From the NCBI GenBank assembly GCA_947311635.1, contig CAMZLD010000032.1, positions 1-41,657 on the forward strand: a DNA stretch of 41,657 nt, read 5' to 3'. The notes under the pieces were generated by a model. It was not told where the DNA came from. It did not search any database and saw only the letters and a list, made by a program, of their open reading frames with translations. Shown here in pieces: positions 8,198 through 17,225 of the stretch; position 1 is the stretch's first letter, and each line of letters starts with the position of its first letter. This DNA comes from an uncultured Flavobacteriaceae bacterium (lineage in GTDB: Bacteria > Bacteroidota > Bacteroidia > Flavobacteriales > Flavobacteriaceae). The translations under genes and the position numbers were made by a program.

Positions 8198-8220
8198 AAA
8201 CAATACAACAGTTATTGTTT
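8198..8220 (-). other. Stem-loop just after glycosyltransferase stop codon
   Basis: An inverted repeat has 8-bp arms (AAACAATA / TATTGTTT) and a 7-nt loop, 2 nt downstream of the stop codon at 8223-8225. There is no following T-tract on the minus strand, so it could slow decay or weakly end transcription but is not a classical terminator. The stem is AT-rich. Confidence 0.35.
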
Positions 8221-8222
8221 AT

Positions 8223-9320
8223 TTAAATAGTGTTATAAAATGAAATCAATTTTTCTACATGGTTTTTAATTTTATATTTTTCAGCATAGTCCTTTTGATT
8301 TAATTTAATATACTTTATTAATGAAGGGGTTTTTAGTAAACCAAGTAATTCCTTTGAAAATTGATTTGTATCATTTTTTTCTACAAGAACCCCTGTTTTA
8401 CCATCAATCACTAGTTCTGGTATGGCATCCGTGTTAAAAGACACTATAGGAACTTGAAATAAAATTGCCTCTAATAATGTAATACCAAAGGATTCTGAAA
8501 CAGAAGTGCTGCAATAAACATCAAAACAATTAAAAAATTTAGACACATTTGTTGTAGAATCTATAAATGTAACATTATTAGCCAAACCTTTAGATTTAAC
8601 TACCTCAATTATACTTTTCTTTAAAATACCTCCACCAACTAATAATAAGTGTAAGTTTTTCTTGTTTTTAAGGGATTTTTCGAATACATCTATTAAATGA
8701 ATGTGTCCTTTATGAAATTTGAAACTACCAATGTTTCCAATAACAATTTTATCATTAGCGATGTTTAACGAATCAAGAACTGATTCTCTTCTGCTTCTAT
8801 CAACTTCATACCTGCTAAAATCAACACCTAACGAGTAATTTAATATTTTAGAGTCTTTAATATATTTGTTTTTTATTAAAAATGCACGTGTATAATTTGA
8901 GTTTGATAACACATAATCATAATAACTTGTAAGTTTAATTAATGTTTTATAGTAAAATGAAGTGTTGTTATATACAGAATGTTGTGTTAGTACGTATTTA
9001 GCTTTTATAATTTTTTTAAACAAAATTAATACAATAAGAGCTAGATTTAAATGTGAATGAACAACGTTTGGTTTTATTTTATTTAATATTTTATAAAAAC
9101 TCCATACCCAAGTAATTTTTTTTAATGACTTTATATTTAAAGAATACACAGAAAGCCCCTTTATTTTATTTAATTCAGTGTCAAAAAAATGAACGTTTGG
9201 CATCAATGTTATAACCGATACTTCATGCTGAGTATAATCATAATTCCTAAGCACATCTAGTAAATATTTTTCTGCACCTCCAAATGAAAAATTAGGTATA
9301 ATATGTACTATTTTTTTCAT
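8223..9320 (-). CDS. GT4-family glycosyltransferase
   Basis: This 365-residue GT-B glycosyltransferase begins MKKIVHIIPNFSFGGAEKYL, the glycine-rich acceptor-domain start of GT4 enzymes. NVVHSHLNLA follows in the first domain, and the second domain has IGNIGSFKFHKGH and SESFGITLLEA, an intact EX7E motif, then PELVIDGKTGVLVE. It should transfer a sugar from a nucleotide donor to a lipid-linked intermediate on the cytoplasmic side. Its ATG overlaps the stop of the upstream polymerase-like gene by 4 bp (ATGA), indicating translational coupling. The IS3 scar follows immediately downstream. Donor specificity cannot be read; GalNAcA or rhamnose are candidates from pathway genes present. Confidence 0.88.
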   Translation of the reverse strand: MKKIVHIIPNFSFGGAEKYLLDVLRNYDYTQHEVSVITLMPNVHFFDTELNKIKGLSVYSLNIKSLKKITWVWSFYKILNKIKPNVVHSHLNLALIVLILFKKIIKAKYVLTQHSVYNNTSFYYKTLIKLTSYYDYVLSNSNYTRAFLIKNKYIKDSKILNYSLGVDFSRYEVDRSRRESVLDSLNIANDKIVIGNIGSFKFHKGHIHLIDVFEKSLKNKKNLHLLLVGGGILKKSIIEVVKSKGLANNVTFIDSTTNVSKFFNCFDVYCSTSVSESFGITLLEAILFQVPIVSFNTDAIPELVIDGKTGVLVEKNDTNQFSKELLGLLKTPSLIKYIKLNQKDYAEKYKIKNHVEKLISFYNTI

Positions 9321-10528
9321 TTATTTTCTATTATATATTTATTATCATACTTTATATTATTGCTTTTTAACATATATATTATAATAAATGACGGCATTAT
9401 TAATGATCGAGACAACATAAATGCGTTTAAAAACAGTATTACCATTAATAAAAACAAAAAGGTAAGTACCGTTGAAAGGTTATAAAAACTACCTTTGCTA
9501 ATTAAATAAAAAAATACAATAAAAAAAACACTTACAATAAACAATAATGGTATCAGCCCAAAATTAACTAATATCGACAAAATAATATTGTGAACACTTG
9601 ACATGAAATGGGGTGATTTTTTTGAATTTGTTTTAAATTTAACATTTTCCCGTTGCCCATATAAAGGTGTTGTAATAAAACTTGGCAAAGTCCTTATCAC
9701 CTCTATATATACTTTGAGTCTCCCTTTATCTGCAGATCCGTCCGCATTCAGTTTAAACAACCGAGATACTCTTGTGTTTTTAGTATCAGAATTAACATCA
9801 GATATGAAATTAATATTCAATAGCAAGACTATAAACACCAAAAACAACCCAAAAAGAATAGTTTTTTTAGTAAATCTAAATAAAAAATAAAGTATAATTA
9901 CTAATAATACTGTTTTCGATAATGTTAATAAAAAAACTATTGATAACAGTAAATTTACTCTTAAAACATTGCTTCTTTTAGATATAAAAGATTCACTTAA
10001 CAAAAATGCTAGCACTAAATATTGAGCTAAATCATTAGCTACAAAACCATCTCCCCATACCATTCTATGATTTCCTCTTAATGTAAAAAACAACCACTTC
10101 CCTTTACCATAACTAAAATGTAGTATTGCATAAGTAATATACAATACTCCTACAATAATGATCATTTTAAAAACTGTTTTTAAAAAATAATCAAACAACT
10201 GTTGCTTTTGTATTATATCTAAAAAAATAGGAATAAAATTAAAGGCCAATACCATTTGGAATAAATACAAAAAGGACTCAGTTTTTTGATTAGCAAAAGG
10301 AACAAAAGCAAAGGCTAATAATAAAAATATATTTAATACCGTAATAATCTTTACGGTTCGTCTTTTTAAAGAAAAATGCTTTACACTAATTACATGCTTA
10401 ATTACATATATTATTAAAAAAACATCTAAATAGCTAAAATTCCCAACAATATTAGTGTTAATAATAAAAAAACAGCTTATTAATAATAAAAGGCTTTTAT
10501 TAAACGAAATTCCTCTTACCTTTAACAT
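9317..10528 (-). CDS. wzy: O-antigen polymerase-like membrane protein
   Basis: This 403-residue polytopic protein has about 10-12 hydrophobic segments and one large periplasmic loop (about 245-320). That loop contains SRLFKLNADGSADKGRLKVY and then SSVHNIILSILVNFGLI, the arrangement of Wzy/O-antigen ligase superfamily proteins, where a basic loop and an HN motif precede the last helices. It overlaps wzx upstream by 7 bp and the GT4 gene downstream by 4 bp. It is the best candidate for the repeat-unit polymerase because of that tight packing, but the 11760-12992 protein belongs to the same superfamily, so which one polymerises and which ligates is undecided. Confidence 0.75.
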   Translation of the reverse strand: MLKVRGISFNKSLLLLISCFFIINTNIVGNFSYLDVFLIIYVIKHVISVKHFSLKRRTVKIITVLNIFLLLAFAFVPFANQKTESFLYLFQMVLAFNFIPIFLDIIQKQQLFDYFLKTVFKMIIIVGVLYITYAILHFSYGKGKWLFFTLRGNHRMVWGDGFVANDLAQYLVLAFLLSESFISKRSNVLRVNLLLSIVFLLTLSKTVLLVIILYFLFRFTKKTILFGLFLVFIVLLLNINFISDVNSDTKNTRVSRLFKLNADGSADKGRLKVYIEVIRTLPSFITTPLYGQRENVKFKTNSKKSPHFMSSVHNIILSILVNFGLIPLLFIVSVFFIVFFYLISKGSFYNLSTVLTFLFLLMVILFLNAFMLSRSLIMPSFIIIYMLKSNNIKYDNKYIIENK

Positions 10529-11763
10529 TTACTAACCGTTTTTTTATAATACATGTAATTAAATAACATTTTAATAACCTTACTCACAAAAAATGCATAC
10601 ACAACACCCCTAAGAAGATATCTATCAATAAATAAATTTGTGAAAAATATAAAGCTAACACCAAATAAAATAATACTAAAACTAAACCCAATATATTTTT
10701 CTTTAGAAATCATCCATACAGAATAAACCCATCCTAATATTTCAAAAAATGAGATTACTAATGTTAGCTCAAAAATAGATGAAATCACCAAAAAATCTTT
10801 TGTGAAAAGTATTTCTATAATAAACTCTTTTAACAAACTCATTGCTAAAATAGTTAGAAATAGAAATGAAAATATCATTTTCAATGATTTGTTTATTGTT
10901 TTTTTTATTTCTACTTTTTTAGTTAAACTTGAAAATTTAGGCAATAAATACCGCCTCATAGTTGTTTGAATAAAAATTACACTCACTGAATAAATACGAA
11001 ACATTGCTTGCCAATAACCTGCTTGATCTATACTCATTTTAGAAATAATAAAATCTCTATGAATCATGAAAATTAAAGGTGATATAACCATTACAGATAC
11101 TGTTATGATAAAAAATTTAGTATATCCTTTTATGGTGTACCTCACAAACCCTTTCCTTATTTTTTTAACCGAAAACCAATTGTCCTTTTTTAAGTAAAAA
11201 AAAAGAACCACACATCCGAAAACTAAATTTACTATAATTGATGTAAATGCACCAGTTAAACCGTATTTATAAGTTAACAATAATGTTACAACAATATTTA
11301 CCAACTGTGTTGATAAACTAATTTTATAAAAATCTTTAATCTTTTTTAATCCAATGATTGCTGACATCAATAAATCATAAAACCCAATCATTGGCAAGCT
11401 AACACCTAATGCTATAAAGTAGTAATAATAATCTTCCGTATATAAAACTAACTGTGATATTGTTTTTGAAAAAAACACCAAACACAAACCAATAATTATT
11501 GAAAAAATTATAGTAATCTTAAAAGCTGATGATAAATAATCATCTAATTTTGATGTGTTTTGGTGCTGTGAAGAATACTTTACAACACCATCATTTATTG
11601 CTCCATTAGACAACGTTCTTACAATAGAAAATAAATTTTTAAATTGAGAAATTACAACCAGCCCTTGCGCACCAGAATACATTGCCACTATTTTGTCTAT
11701 AATTACACTTGACAAAATAGTTGTTGCAGAAATAATTGCTGATAAAAAAGATGTTTTTTTCAT
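10522..11763 (-). CDS. wzx: Repeat-unit flippase, WzxE-like
   Basis: This 413-residue MOP-superfamily exporter has about 12 membrane segments. The N-terminal stretch MYSGAQGLVVISQF followed by GAINDGVVKYSS is characteristic of WzxE and related O-antigen translocases, which flip undecaprenyl-pyrophosphate-linked repeat units to the periplasm. It overlaps its upstream neighbour by 4 bp and its downstream neighbour by 7 bp, placing it in the middle of a coupled block with two polymerase/ligase-like proteins. Because Wzx proteins are commonly specific for the first sugar, it should match the PglC-loaded sugar. The start ATG is at 11763. Confidence 0.88.
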   Translation of the reverse strand: MKKTSFLSAIISATTILSSVIIDKIVAMYSGAQGLVVISQFKNLFSIVRTLSNGAINDGVVKYSSQHQNTSKLDDYLSSAFKITIIFSIIIGLCLVFFSKTISQLVLYTEDYYYYFIALGVSLPMIGFYDLLMSAIIGLKKIKDFYKISLSTQLVNIVVTLLLTYKYGLTGAFTSIIVNLVFGCVVLFFYLKKDNWFSVKKIRKGFVRYTIKGYTKFFIITVSVMVISPLIFMIHRDFIISKMSIDQAGYWQAMFRIYSVSVIFIQTTMRRYLLPKFSSLTKKVEIKKTINKSLKMIFSFLFLTILAMSLLKEFIIEILFTKDFLVISSIFELTLVISFFEILGWVYSVWMISKEKYIGFSFSIILFGVSFIFFTNLFIDRYLLRGVVYAFFVSKVIKMLFNYMYYKKTVSKC

Positions 11764-12992
11764 AGCTTTACCTTTGTTGTACTATCTACGTATGCAAAAA
11801 AACTATAGAAAAAAGAAAAAAACATAAGTCCAGAATAACGCTGAAACATTGATTCAAACAAGAACGAAACAAAGAGGATTATTGATAAGGATCGAATTAC
11901 ATAATGATACTCCCGTGATCTATTAAAAAACAGAACTCCCAAAGAAACTAACAACAATATAAACCCAATCATCCCAATTTGAATTGCTATAGTTAAAAAT
12001 TGATTATGCGAATTCAATTGAGCTCTTAATGGGTTTATATAATTTAACTCCTTGTATGTACTCATTAGCCTTAAGTCATGATCACCAACACCAACACCTA
12101 ACAATATGTTTTCTTTAATTATTTGAATGGATGCATTCCATGTTAATAAACGTGTATGAAAAGAATTTTTAGAAGTAGGATTTATGATAATTTCCTTCTC
12201 ATATATGTCGCCTATTATTTTGTTAAATCTGGGGTTAACAAAAATAACAGCAGACAGCAGTATTATTGAAATCAACAATACTAATCTTTTTTTTACCCCC
12301 CGTTGAGAAATTAAATAATACACATAAATCAAAGGTGTGATTAATAACGAAACTCTATTTGATATTTGAAATATGCCTATTAAAACAATTATTATAAAAA
12401 AAGTGTTAATTTTTTTATTTTTAATAGGCTGAAATAATAATAATACATATGAAAATAGTAAAAAAACAGCGTAATATACTGTTTGATGTATTGCTGAAAA
12501 GTATTTCCCAAAAAACAAATTACCTCCTTCACTCATAGACTGAAACAAGTTATGCCCTGGTTGTACAATTGCATGAAACCCTCCAGGATAAAATGTTGCC
12601 GCCCTATAAAATGCATATATGTTTAATATTAATATAGACATTACACAGCCAAGTACATAAGTATTAAGAATTCTCTTAATTTGAAATTCATTAAGGGATT
12701 TCTTTCTAAAATAAAAAATAATAGGAAATATCAACAAAGGGGTCTTTTGCGTTAAAAACTTTATATCAAACCGGGACGAATACAGTAATGAAAAAACTAA
12801 AAACAAATACATTAAAGCTGGTAATAAAATATTTTTAGAAATTTTAATATTCTTTAACTGTCCTGCCCTAAAACTCTCCAACAATAATACAAACATTAAC
12901 ACTGTTGTTGTTTTTTGTCCAAATGGAATTAAAAAAGAAAAAACAGCGAATAGTGTAATATTATATTTAGCTATAAAGATCCTCAACCTCAT
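11760..12992 (-). CDS. O-antigen ligase/polymerase (Wzy_C domain) membrane protein
   Basis: This 410-residue polytopic protein has an unmistakable Wzy_C (O-antigen ligase) region. TRLLTWNASIQIIKEN, LLGVGVGDHD and NSHNQFLTIAIQIG occur in order in the large periplasmic loop and the following helix (about 275-345). Members either polymerise lipid-linked repeats or ligate the chain to lipid A core or protein. It begins 2 bp after the TviC-like epimerase gene and overlaps wzx by 4 bp. With a second candidate polymerase at 9317-10528, one reading is that this one is the ligase; the reverse is equally possible from sequence alone. Confidence 0.82.
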   Translation of the reverse strand: MRLRIFIAKYNITLFAVFSFLIPFGQKTTTVLMFVLLLESFRAGQLKNIKISKNILLPALMYLFLVFSLLYSSRFDIKFLTQKTPLLIFPIIFYFRKKSLNEFQIKRILNTYVLGCVMSILILNIYAFYRAATFYPGGFHAIVQPGHNLFQSMSEGGNLFFGKYFSAIHQTVYYAVFLLFSYVLLLFQPIKNKKINTFFIIIVLIGIFQISNRVSLLITPLIYVYYLISQRGVKKRLVLLISIILLSAVIFVNPRFNKIIGDIYEKEIIINPTSKNSFHTRLLTWNASIQIIKENILLGVGVGDHDLRLMSTYKELNYINPLRAQLNSHNQFLTIAIQIGMIGFILLLVSLGVLFFNRSREYHYVIRSLSIILFVSFLFESMFQRYSGLMFFSFFYSFFAYVDSTTKVKL

Positions 12993-12994
12993 AA

Positions 12995-13999
12995 CTAACC
13001 CTCACAATACCATTTTACAACTTTTTCAATACCCTCTGTAAAAGAATATTTGGGCTGATACCCTATTAGTTTTTTTCCTTTAGATATGTCTGCCAATGAG
13101 TGTACTACATCTCCGGCTCTATTTGGACCGTGGTTTACTTTTGTTTCATTGACTGTAATACCCAGCGCAGTTAAACCTTCTTTTATTGCCTCTACCAAAT
13201 CATTTAAGTTGATGTTTTCTCCAAAAGCCACATTATACACTTGATTTACTGCTTTTGGATTGTCTGACAAAGCGGCTTTTATGTTAGCTTGCACAACGTT
13301 TTCAATAAAGGTAAAATCACGCGAATGGAATCCATCACCGTTTATGGTAATATCCTCTTTATTTAATAACTGACCGATAAACTTTGGTATTACCGCTGCA
13401 TACGCTCCATTAGGATCTTGACGTTGCCCAAACACATTAAAATAACGCAAGCCAATAGTTTCTAAACCGTAGGTTTTATAAAAAACATCGGCATATAATT
13501 CGTTTACCAATTTCGTAACCGCATACGGTGATAACGGTTTTCCTATTTCATCTTCCACTTTTGGCAACCCTGGATGATCTCCATATGTAGAAGAACTTGC
13601 GGCATATACCATACGTTTTACGGTGTCAGACTCATTTGCTGCTACTAACATATTCAAATGTCCAGAAACATTTACGGCGTTAGTAGTAATGGGGTCATTT
13701 ATAGATCTTGGCACTGAACCTAAGGCTGCTTGATGCAATACATAATCGACTCCCTTCATTGCGGTTTTACAGGTTACTATATCTCTAATATCGCCTTCAA
13801 TTAGTTCGCAACGGGAATTCTTTAAAAAACTTTCAATATTTTTTAAATGGCCTGTTGCAAAATTATCTAAAATCACGATTTTTTTAGCATCGTATTTCAA
13901 AAGATATTCGACCAAGTTAGATCCTATAAATCCTGCGCCACCTGTTACTAAAAAAGTAAATTTAGATAAATCTTTGGTATGATATGGTGTTTTAAACAT
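12995..13999 (-). CDS. tviC: UDP-N-acetylhexosamine(uronic acid) C4-epimerase, TviC/WbpP-like
   Basis: This 334-residue extended short-chain dehydrogenase has an NAD-binding GGAGFIG motif at 20-26, the catalytic SSST segment near 135-138 and Tyr159/Lys163 in SPYAVTK. The strings QAALGSVPRSINDP, SSTYGDHPGLPKVED and FNVFGQRQDPNGAYAAVIPK are the signature of WbpP (Pseudomonas) and TviC (Salmonella Vi antigen). These interconvert UDP-GlcNAc/UDP-GalNAc or their uronic acids. It follows the TviB-like dehydrogenase by 3 bp, the same order as in the Vi locus, so conversion of UDP-GlcNAcA to UDP-GalNAcA is the likely job. All catalytic residues are present. Confidence 0.92.
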   Translation of the reverse strand: MFKTPYHTKDLSKFTFLVTGGAGFIGSNLVEYLLKYDAKKIVILDNFATGHLKNIESFLKNSRCELIEGDIRDIVTCKTAMKGVDYVLHQAALGSVPRSINDPITTNAVNVSGHLNMLVAANESDTVKRMVYAASSSTYGDHPGLPKVEDEIGKPLSPYAVTKLVNELYADVFYKTYGLETIGLRYFNVFGQRQDPNGAYAAVIPKFIGQLLNKEDITINGDGFHSRDFTFIENVVQANIKAALSDNPKAVNQVYNVAFGENINLNDLVEAIKEGLTALGITVNETKVNHGPNRAGDVVHSLADISKGKKLIGYQPKYSFTEGIEKVVKWYCEG

Positions 14000-14002
14000 A
14001 AA

Positions 14003-15289
14003 TTACAATCTTTTAGTTACTTCATTTTGTGGCAATGTTCCTTTAACATCATACAATACTCCATTTTTGTTTTTTAATGCGGCAAAATCTAAATCTTTAA
14101 ATTTATCATGTGCTACGGTGTGCACAATGGCATCATATTTCTTACCCTTGATATCTGCTACTGTACCTATTCCGTATTCATACTGTACTTCGTCGGAATT
14201 TGCCCAAGGATCATACACCTCAACATCCATGTGAAAGTCTTTTAATTGACGATAAACATCTATAGCTTTGGTGTTTCTAATATCTGGACAATTTTCTTTA
14301 AAGGTAATCCCCAACATCAATACTTTTGCATTTTTTACTGAAATTTCATTATGCACCATTAATTTCAGAACTTCTGTTGCTACATATTCGCCCATAGAAT
14401 CATTTAAGCGTCTTCCTGCTAAAATAATTTCTGGATAATAACCTACTTCTTGTGCTTTTTGAGCTAAATAATATGGATCTACACCTATACAATGCCCCCC
14501 AACCAACCCTGGTTTAAAAGGTAAAAAATTCCATTTTGAAGATGCTGCTTCCAAAACCGCATGTGTATCAATATCTAATTTATTAAATATTTTTGCCAAT
14601 TCATTTACAAAAGCAATGTTAATATCACGTTGTGCGTTTTCAATTACTTTTGCTGCTTCTGCAACTTTTAATGAAGGTGCTAAATGCGTACCTGCCGTAA
14701 TAATTGAATTGTATAAAGCATCAACTAATAACCCAATTTCTGGAGTAGAACCTGATGTTACTTTTTTAATTTTTGTTACTGTATGCGTTTTATCTCCTGG
14801 ATTGATACGCTCTGGAGAATATCCACAGAAAAAATCTATATTGAATTTTAATCCACTTACTTTTTCTAAAACGGGAACACAATCGTCTTCCGTTACTCCT
14901 GGATATACTGTAGATTCATAAATGACAACATCTCCTTTTTTTAATACCCCACCAATTGTTTCTGATGCTTTAATTAAAGGGGTTAAAATTGGTCTATTGT
15001 TTTTATCTACAGGGGTTGGAACAGTTACAATATAAACGTTACAGTCTTCTAAATCTGATAATTGATAACTCAATTTTATTCCGTTATCTTTTAAATTTAA
15101 AACCGATTGCAAGTTTTCATCCGAAACTTCTAAGGTTGCATCATGACCTGCATTTAAAGCCTTTATTCTGTTTTGATTGATATCAAAACCTATTACTTTA
15201 TATTTACTTGCAAATTCTACGGCTAATGGCAAACCTACGTACCCTAGCCCAATAACGGCAATTTTTTTACTATTTTTTTCTATACTCAT
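14003..15289 (-). CDS. tviB: UDP-N-acetylglucosamine 6-dehydrogenase, TviB/WbpO-like
   Basis: This 428-residue nucleotide-sugar dehydrogenase starts with KIAVIGLGYVGLPLA (Rossmann NAD site, residues 9-23). It continues with VPTPVD near 90, YESTVYPG, GYSPERINPGD, and the catalytic Cys267 in VGGHCIGVDPYYL, ending in a UDP-binding domain with TFKENCPDIRNTK. Similarity to Vi-antigen TviB is high over the whole length. It oxidises the C6 alcohol of UDP-GlcNAc (or UDP-GalNAc) in two NAD-dependent steps to the uronic acid. The product would feed both the TviC-like epimerase next to it and WbpB at 19642-20610. Its start overlaps wzz by 20 bp. Confidence 0.93.
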   Translation of the reverse strand: MSIEKNSKKIAVIGLGYVGLPLAVEFASKYKVIGFDINQNRIKALNAGHDATLEVSDENLQSVLNLKDNGIKLSYQLSDLEDCNVYIVTVPTPVDKNNRPILTPLIKASETIGGVLKKGDVVIYESTVYPGVTEDDCVPVLEKVSGLKFNIDFFCGYSPERINPGDKTHTVTKIKKVTSGSTPEIGLLVDALYNSIITAGTHLAPSLKVAEAAKVIENAQRDINIAFVNELAKIFNKLDIDTHAVLEAASSKWNFLPFKPGLVGGHCIGVDPYYLAQKAQEVGYYPEIILAGRRLNDSMGEYVATEVLKLMVHNEISVKNAKVLMLGITFKENCPDIRNTKAIDVYRQLKDFHMDVEVYDPWANSDEVQYEYGIGTVADIKGKKYDAIVHTVAHDKFKDLDFAALKNKNGVLYDVKGTLPQNEVTKRL

Positions 15290-16322
15290 TTTCTCGCTTA
15301 TAATTTGTAAGATAAGTATTTAAATTCGATAAGAGCAGTATTAAAAGAATTGTACCTACTACAACTAGTGGTAGCATACCTTTATATGTTTTAAAAACAG
15401 GAATTTCTACTTTTGTTCCCTTTTGAGGAAAATCAGTTAAAACGTTTATAATTTCACCACTTTTTTCTTTACTTAGAATGACTTTTGAAAGATCTTCAGT
15501 TAAATTTTTAGAAATACCAAATAATTTTAATTCTAGGTTTTCAGAATTTTTTTTATCTGACAAATCAATAGTTGTATTTGGGACATTTTTTTTAAGACTA
15601 TTTAAAGCATATTTTTTAAGAAAACTCCTTAAGCTATCAACTTCTTTTTGAGATTTTTTAATGTTTTTTTCTTTTTCTTCAATTGATTTTATCCTTAAGT
15701 CTTTAGCGAGAATTAACATTTTATTCTGCTTTATTTTATTAAAAATAGTATCTATTGATAGTTTTAAATTCTGATCAGTTGATTTAACTCTTATTACAAA
15801 CCTTTTAGAAAAAAGTGTGTAAATCTCTTTGTTAAATTCGCTAAAATTTACATTCTTTCTTGTTGTTGAATCTAGTTTTTTAATAATCCTATCAAAATAT
15901 AAAAGCTTATCTATTTTACTATCATATGATGCTAAATTTAAATTTGTTATAGTGGCGGCTTCTTCAGGAGTAATTACAAGCTGTGTTGATAATCTTAAAG
16001 TATCTTGATTATCAATACTACTCCTAATATCTTCTAAATATTCATTTATTTGATGTTCTGACCCATATTGTGGTTCTATAATAGCGTCATATTTATAGAT
16101 TACAGAGCTAATAGAATCTAAAAACAGCCCTAATAAAAATGCTGCCATCATAGGTAATACAATAAGTTTAATATTCTTTCTTAAAAAGAGTAGTATTAGT
16201 ATAAAAAAATTAAACAACTTTATAGAAAAGTTTTTAATTCCAATAAAAAATTTCTTAATTCCTTTTTTAAAATACTCCATTAATTGAAATAAATCTATTT
16301 CTTCTTCTGGACTTGCTCCCAT
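15270..16322 (-). CDS. wzz: Wzz-like chain-length determinant (polysaccharide copolymerase)
   Basis: This 350-residue inner-membrane protein has the PCP layout: a cytoplasmic N-terminus (EEEIDLFQLMEYFKKG), a first membrane helix near 50-70, a long helical and charged periplasmic domain (about 75-310) with a coiled coil around 210-245, and a second helix near 318-340. It lacks a tyrosine-kinase domain, so it is a Wzz/PCP-1-like protein that sets the modal length of Wzy products. I chose the ATG at 16322; the longer frame starts with a TTG at 16340 that is itself part of a promoter box. It overlaps tviB by 20 bp. Confidence 0.82.
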   Translation of the reverse strand: MGASPEEEIDLFQLMEYFKKGIKKFFIGIKNFSIKLFNFFILILLFLRKNIKLIVLPMMAAFLLGLFLDSISSVIYKYDAIIEPQYGSEHQINEYLEDIRSSIDNQDTLRLSTQLVITPEEAATITNLNLASYDSKIDKLLYFDRIIKKLDSTTRKNVNFSEFNKEIYTLFSKRFVIRVKSTDQNLKLSIDTIFNKIKQNKMLILAKDLRIKSIEEKEKNIKKSQKEVDSLRSFLKKYALNSLKKNVPNTTIDLSDKKNSENLELKLFGISKNLTEDLSKVILSKEKSGEIINVLTDFPQKGTKVEIPVFKTYKGMLPLVVVGTILLILLLSNLNTYLTNYKRENEYRKK

Positions 16323-16337
16323 GTTTTCTTTTTTTTG

Positions 16338-16345
16338 CAAAAGTA
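16338..16345 (-). promoter_or_regulatory. TAnnTTTG promoter box before wzz
   Basis: The minus strand reads TACTTTTG, a match to TAnnTTTG. The start of transcription would fall about 10 nt before the ATG at 16322. It would let wzz and the downstream assembly genes be expressed separately from the wbpB-rml block. No TTG at the -33 spacing was found. Confidence 0.45.
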
Positions 16346-16367
16346 TAAATTATTATTGATATAATTC

Positions 16368-17225
16368 TTAACTATGCTGGTTTTTAACTACCTGTTTTAA
16401 ACTGTCTTGCCAAGCAAATATGCTAATTGAAAAATTCTCCTTTATTTTGTTTTTGTTAAGCACACTGTTTTTTGGTCTTTTTACTAATGTTGGATATTGG
16501 CTTGTTTTGATTGGTTCTGTTTTAATTTTTAGCTTCTTTTCTTTAAAAATTGCTTTTGCAAAATCATACCAACTAGCTTCGCCTTGATTACTATAATGGT
16601 AAACTCCAAATTCATTTTTTGTACTGTTGATAATGTGTAAAATAGCATTGGCTAAATCTAACGCATAGGTAGGTGTGCCTATTTGATCCTCGACAACTCG
16701 TATTTCTTTTTTTGTTTTTGCTAGTTGTAGCATTGTTTTCATAAAATTACTACCGTGTTGAGAATATAGCCAAGATGTTCTAATTATATAATGTTTTTTG
16801 CAATTTTTTTCTACTTCTTTTTCTCCTAACAATTTTGTTTTACCATAAACACTTTGTGGATTTGGTGTGTCTTCTTCGGTATAAGGTGTTTTTTTATTTC
16901 CGTCGAAAACAAAATCTGTAGATATATGTATTAGGGTTGTATTGTGATGGTTACAAGATTTGGCTATATTTTTAACACCAATCACATTTATTTTATGTGC
17001 TACTTCTTGCTGTGTTTCAGCTTTGTCTACATTTGTATATGCTGCGCAGTTTATACAATAATCTATGTTGTTCTTCTCAAAAAATGCTACAACATTTAAT
17101 GAATTTGAAATGTCTAAAGAATCTTTATTGGTAAAAATGAATTTAAATTGTGGGTGATTTGTAGCAATTTCTTTTAAACTCAAACCTAACTGTCCGTTAC
17201 TTCCTGTGACTAGTATTGTTTTCAT
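16368..17225 (-). CDS. rmlD: dTDP-4-dehydrorhamnose reductase
   Basis: This 285-residue short-chain dehydrogenase/reductase of the RmlD type has the nucleotide-binding GSNGQLG at 8-14, STDFVFDG near 102-109 and catalytic Tyr127/Lys131 in SVYGKTK. It reduces dTDP-4-keto-L-rhamnose to dTDP-L-rhamnose with NAD(P)H, the last step of the pathway whose other enzymes are encoded immediately upstream. It starts directly after rmlC with no spacer. Length is normal for the family, with all motifs intact. Confidence 0.95.
   Translation of the reverse strand: MKTILVTGSNGQLGLSLKEIATNHPQFKFIFTNKDSLDISNSLNVVAFFEKNNIDYCINCAAYTNVDKAETQQEVAHKINVIGVKNIAKSCNHHNTTLIHISTDFVFDGNKKTPYTEEDTPNPQSVYGKTKLLGEKEVEKNCKKHYIIRTSWLYSQHGSNFMKTMLQLAKTKKEIRVVEDQIGTPTYALDLANAILHIINSTKNEFGVYHYSNQGEASWYDFAKAIFKEKKLKIKTEPIKTSQYPTLVKRPKNSVLNKNKIKENFSISIFAWQDSLKQVVKNQHS

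Noticed and set aside
8198-8220. Hairpin considered as an intrinsic terminator of the upstream polysaccharide genes
   Set aside because: The stem is AT-rich and no T-run follows it on the minus strand, so I list it only as a stem-loop.
9303-9890. Plus-strand frames opposite the polymerase-like gene
   Set aside because: They are low-complexity translations of AT-rich antisense DNA; the minus-strand genes explain the region with overlapping starts and stops.
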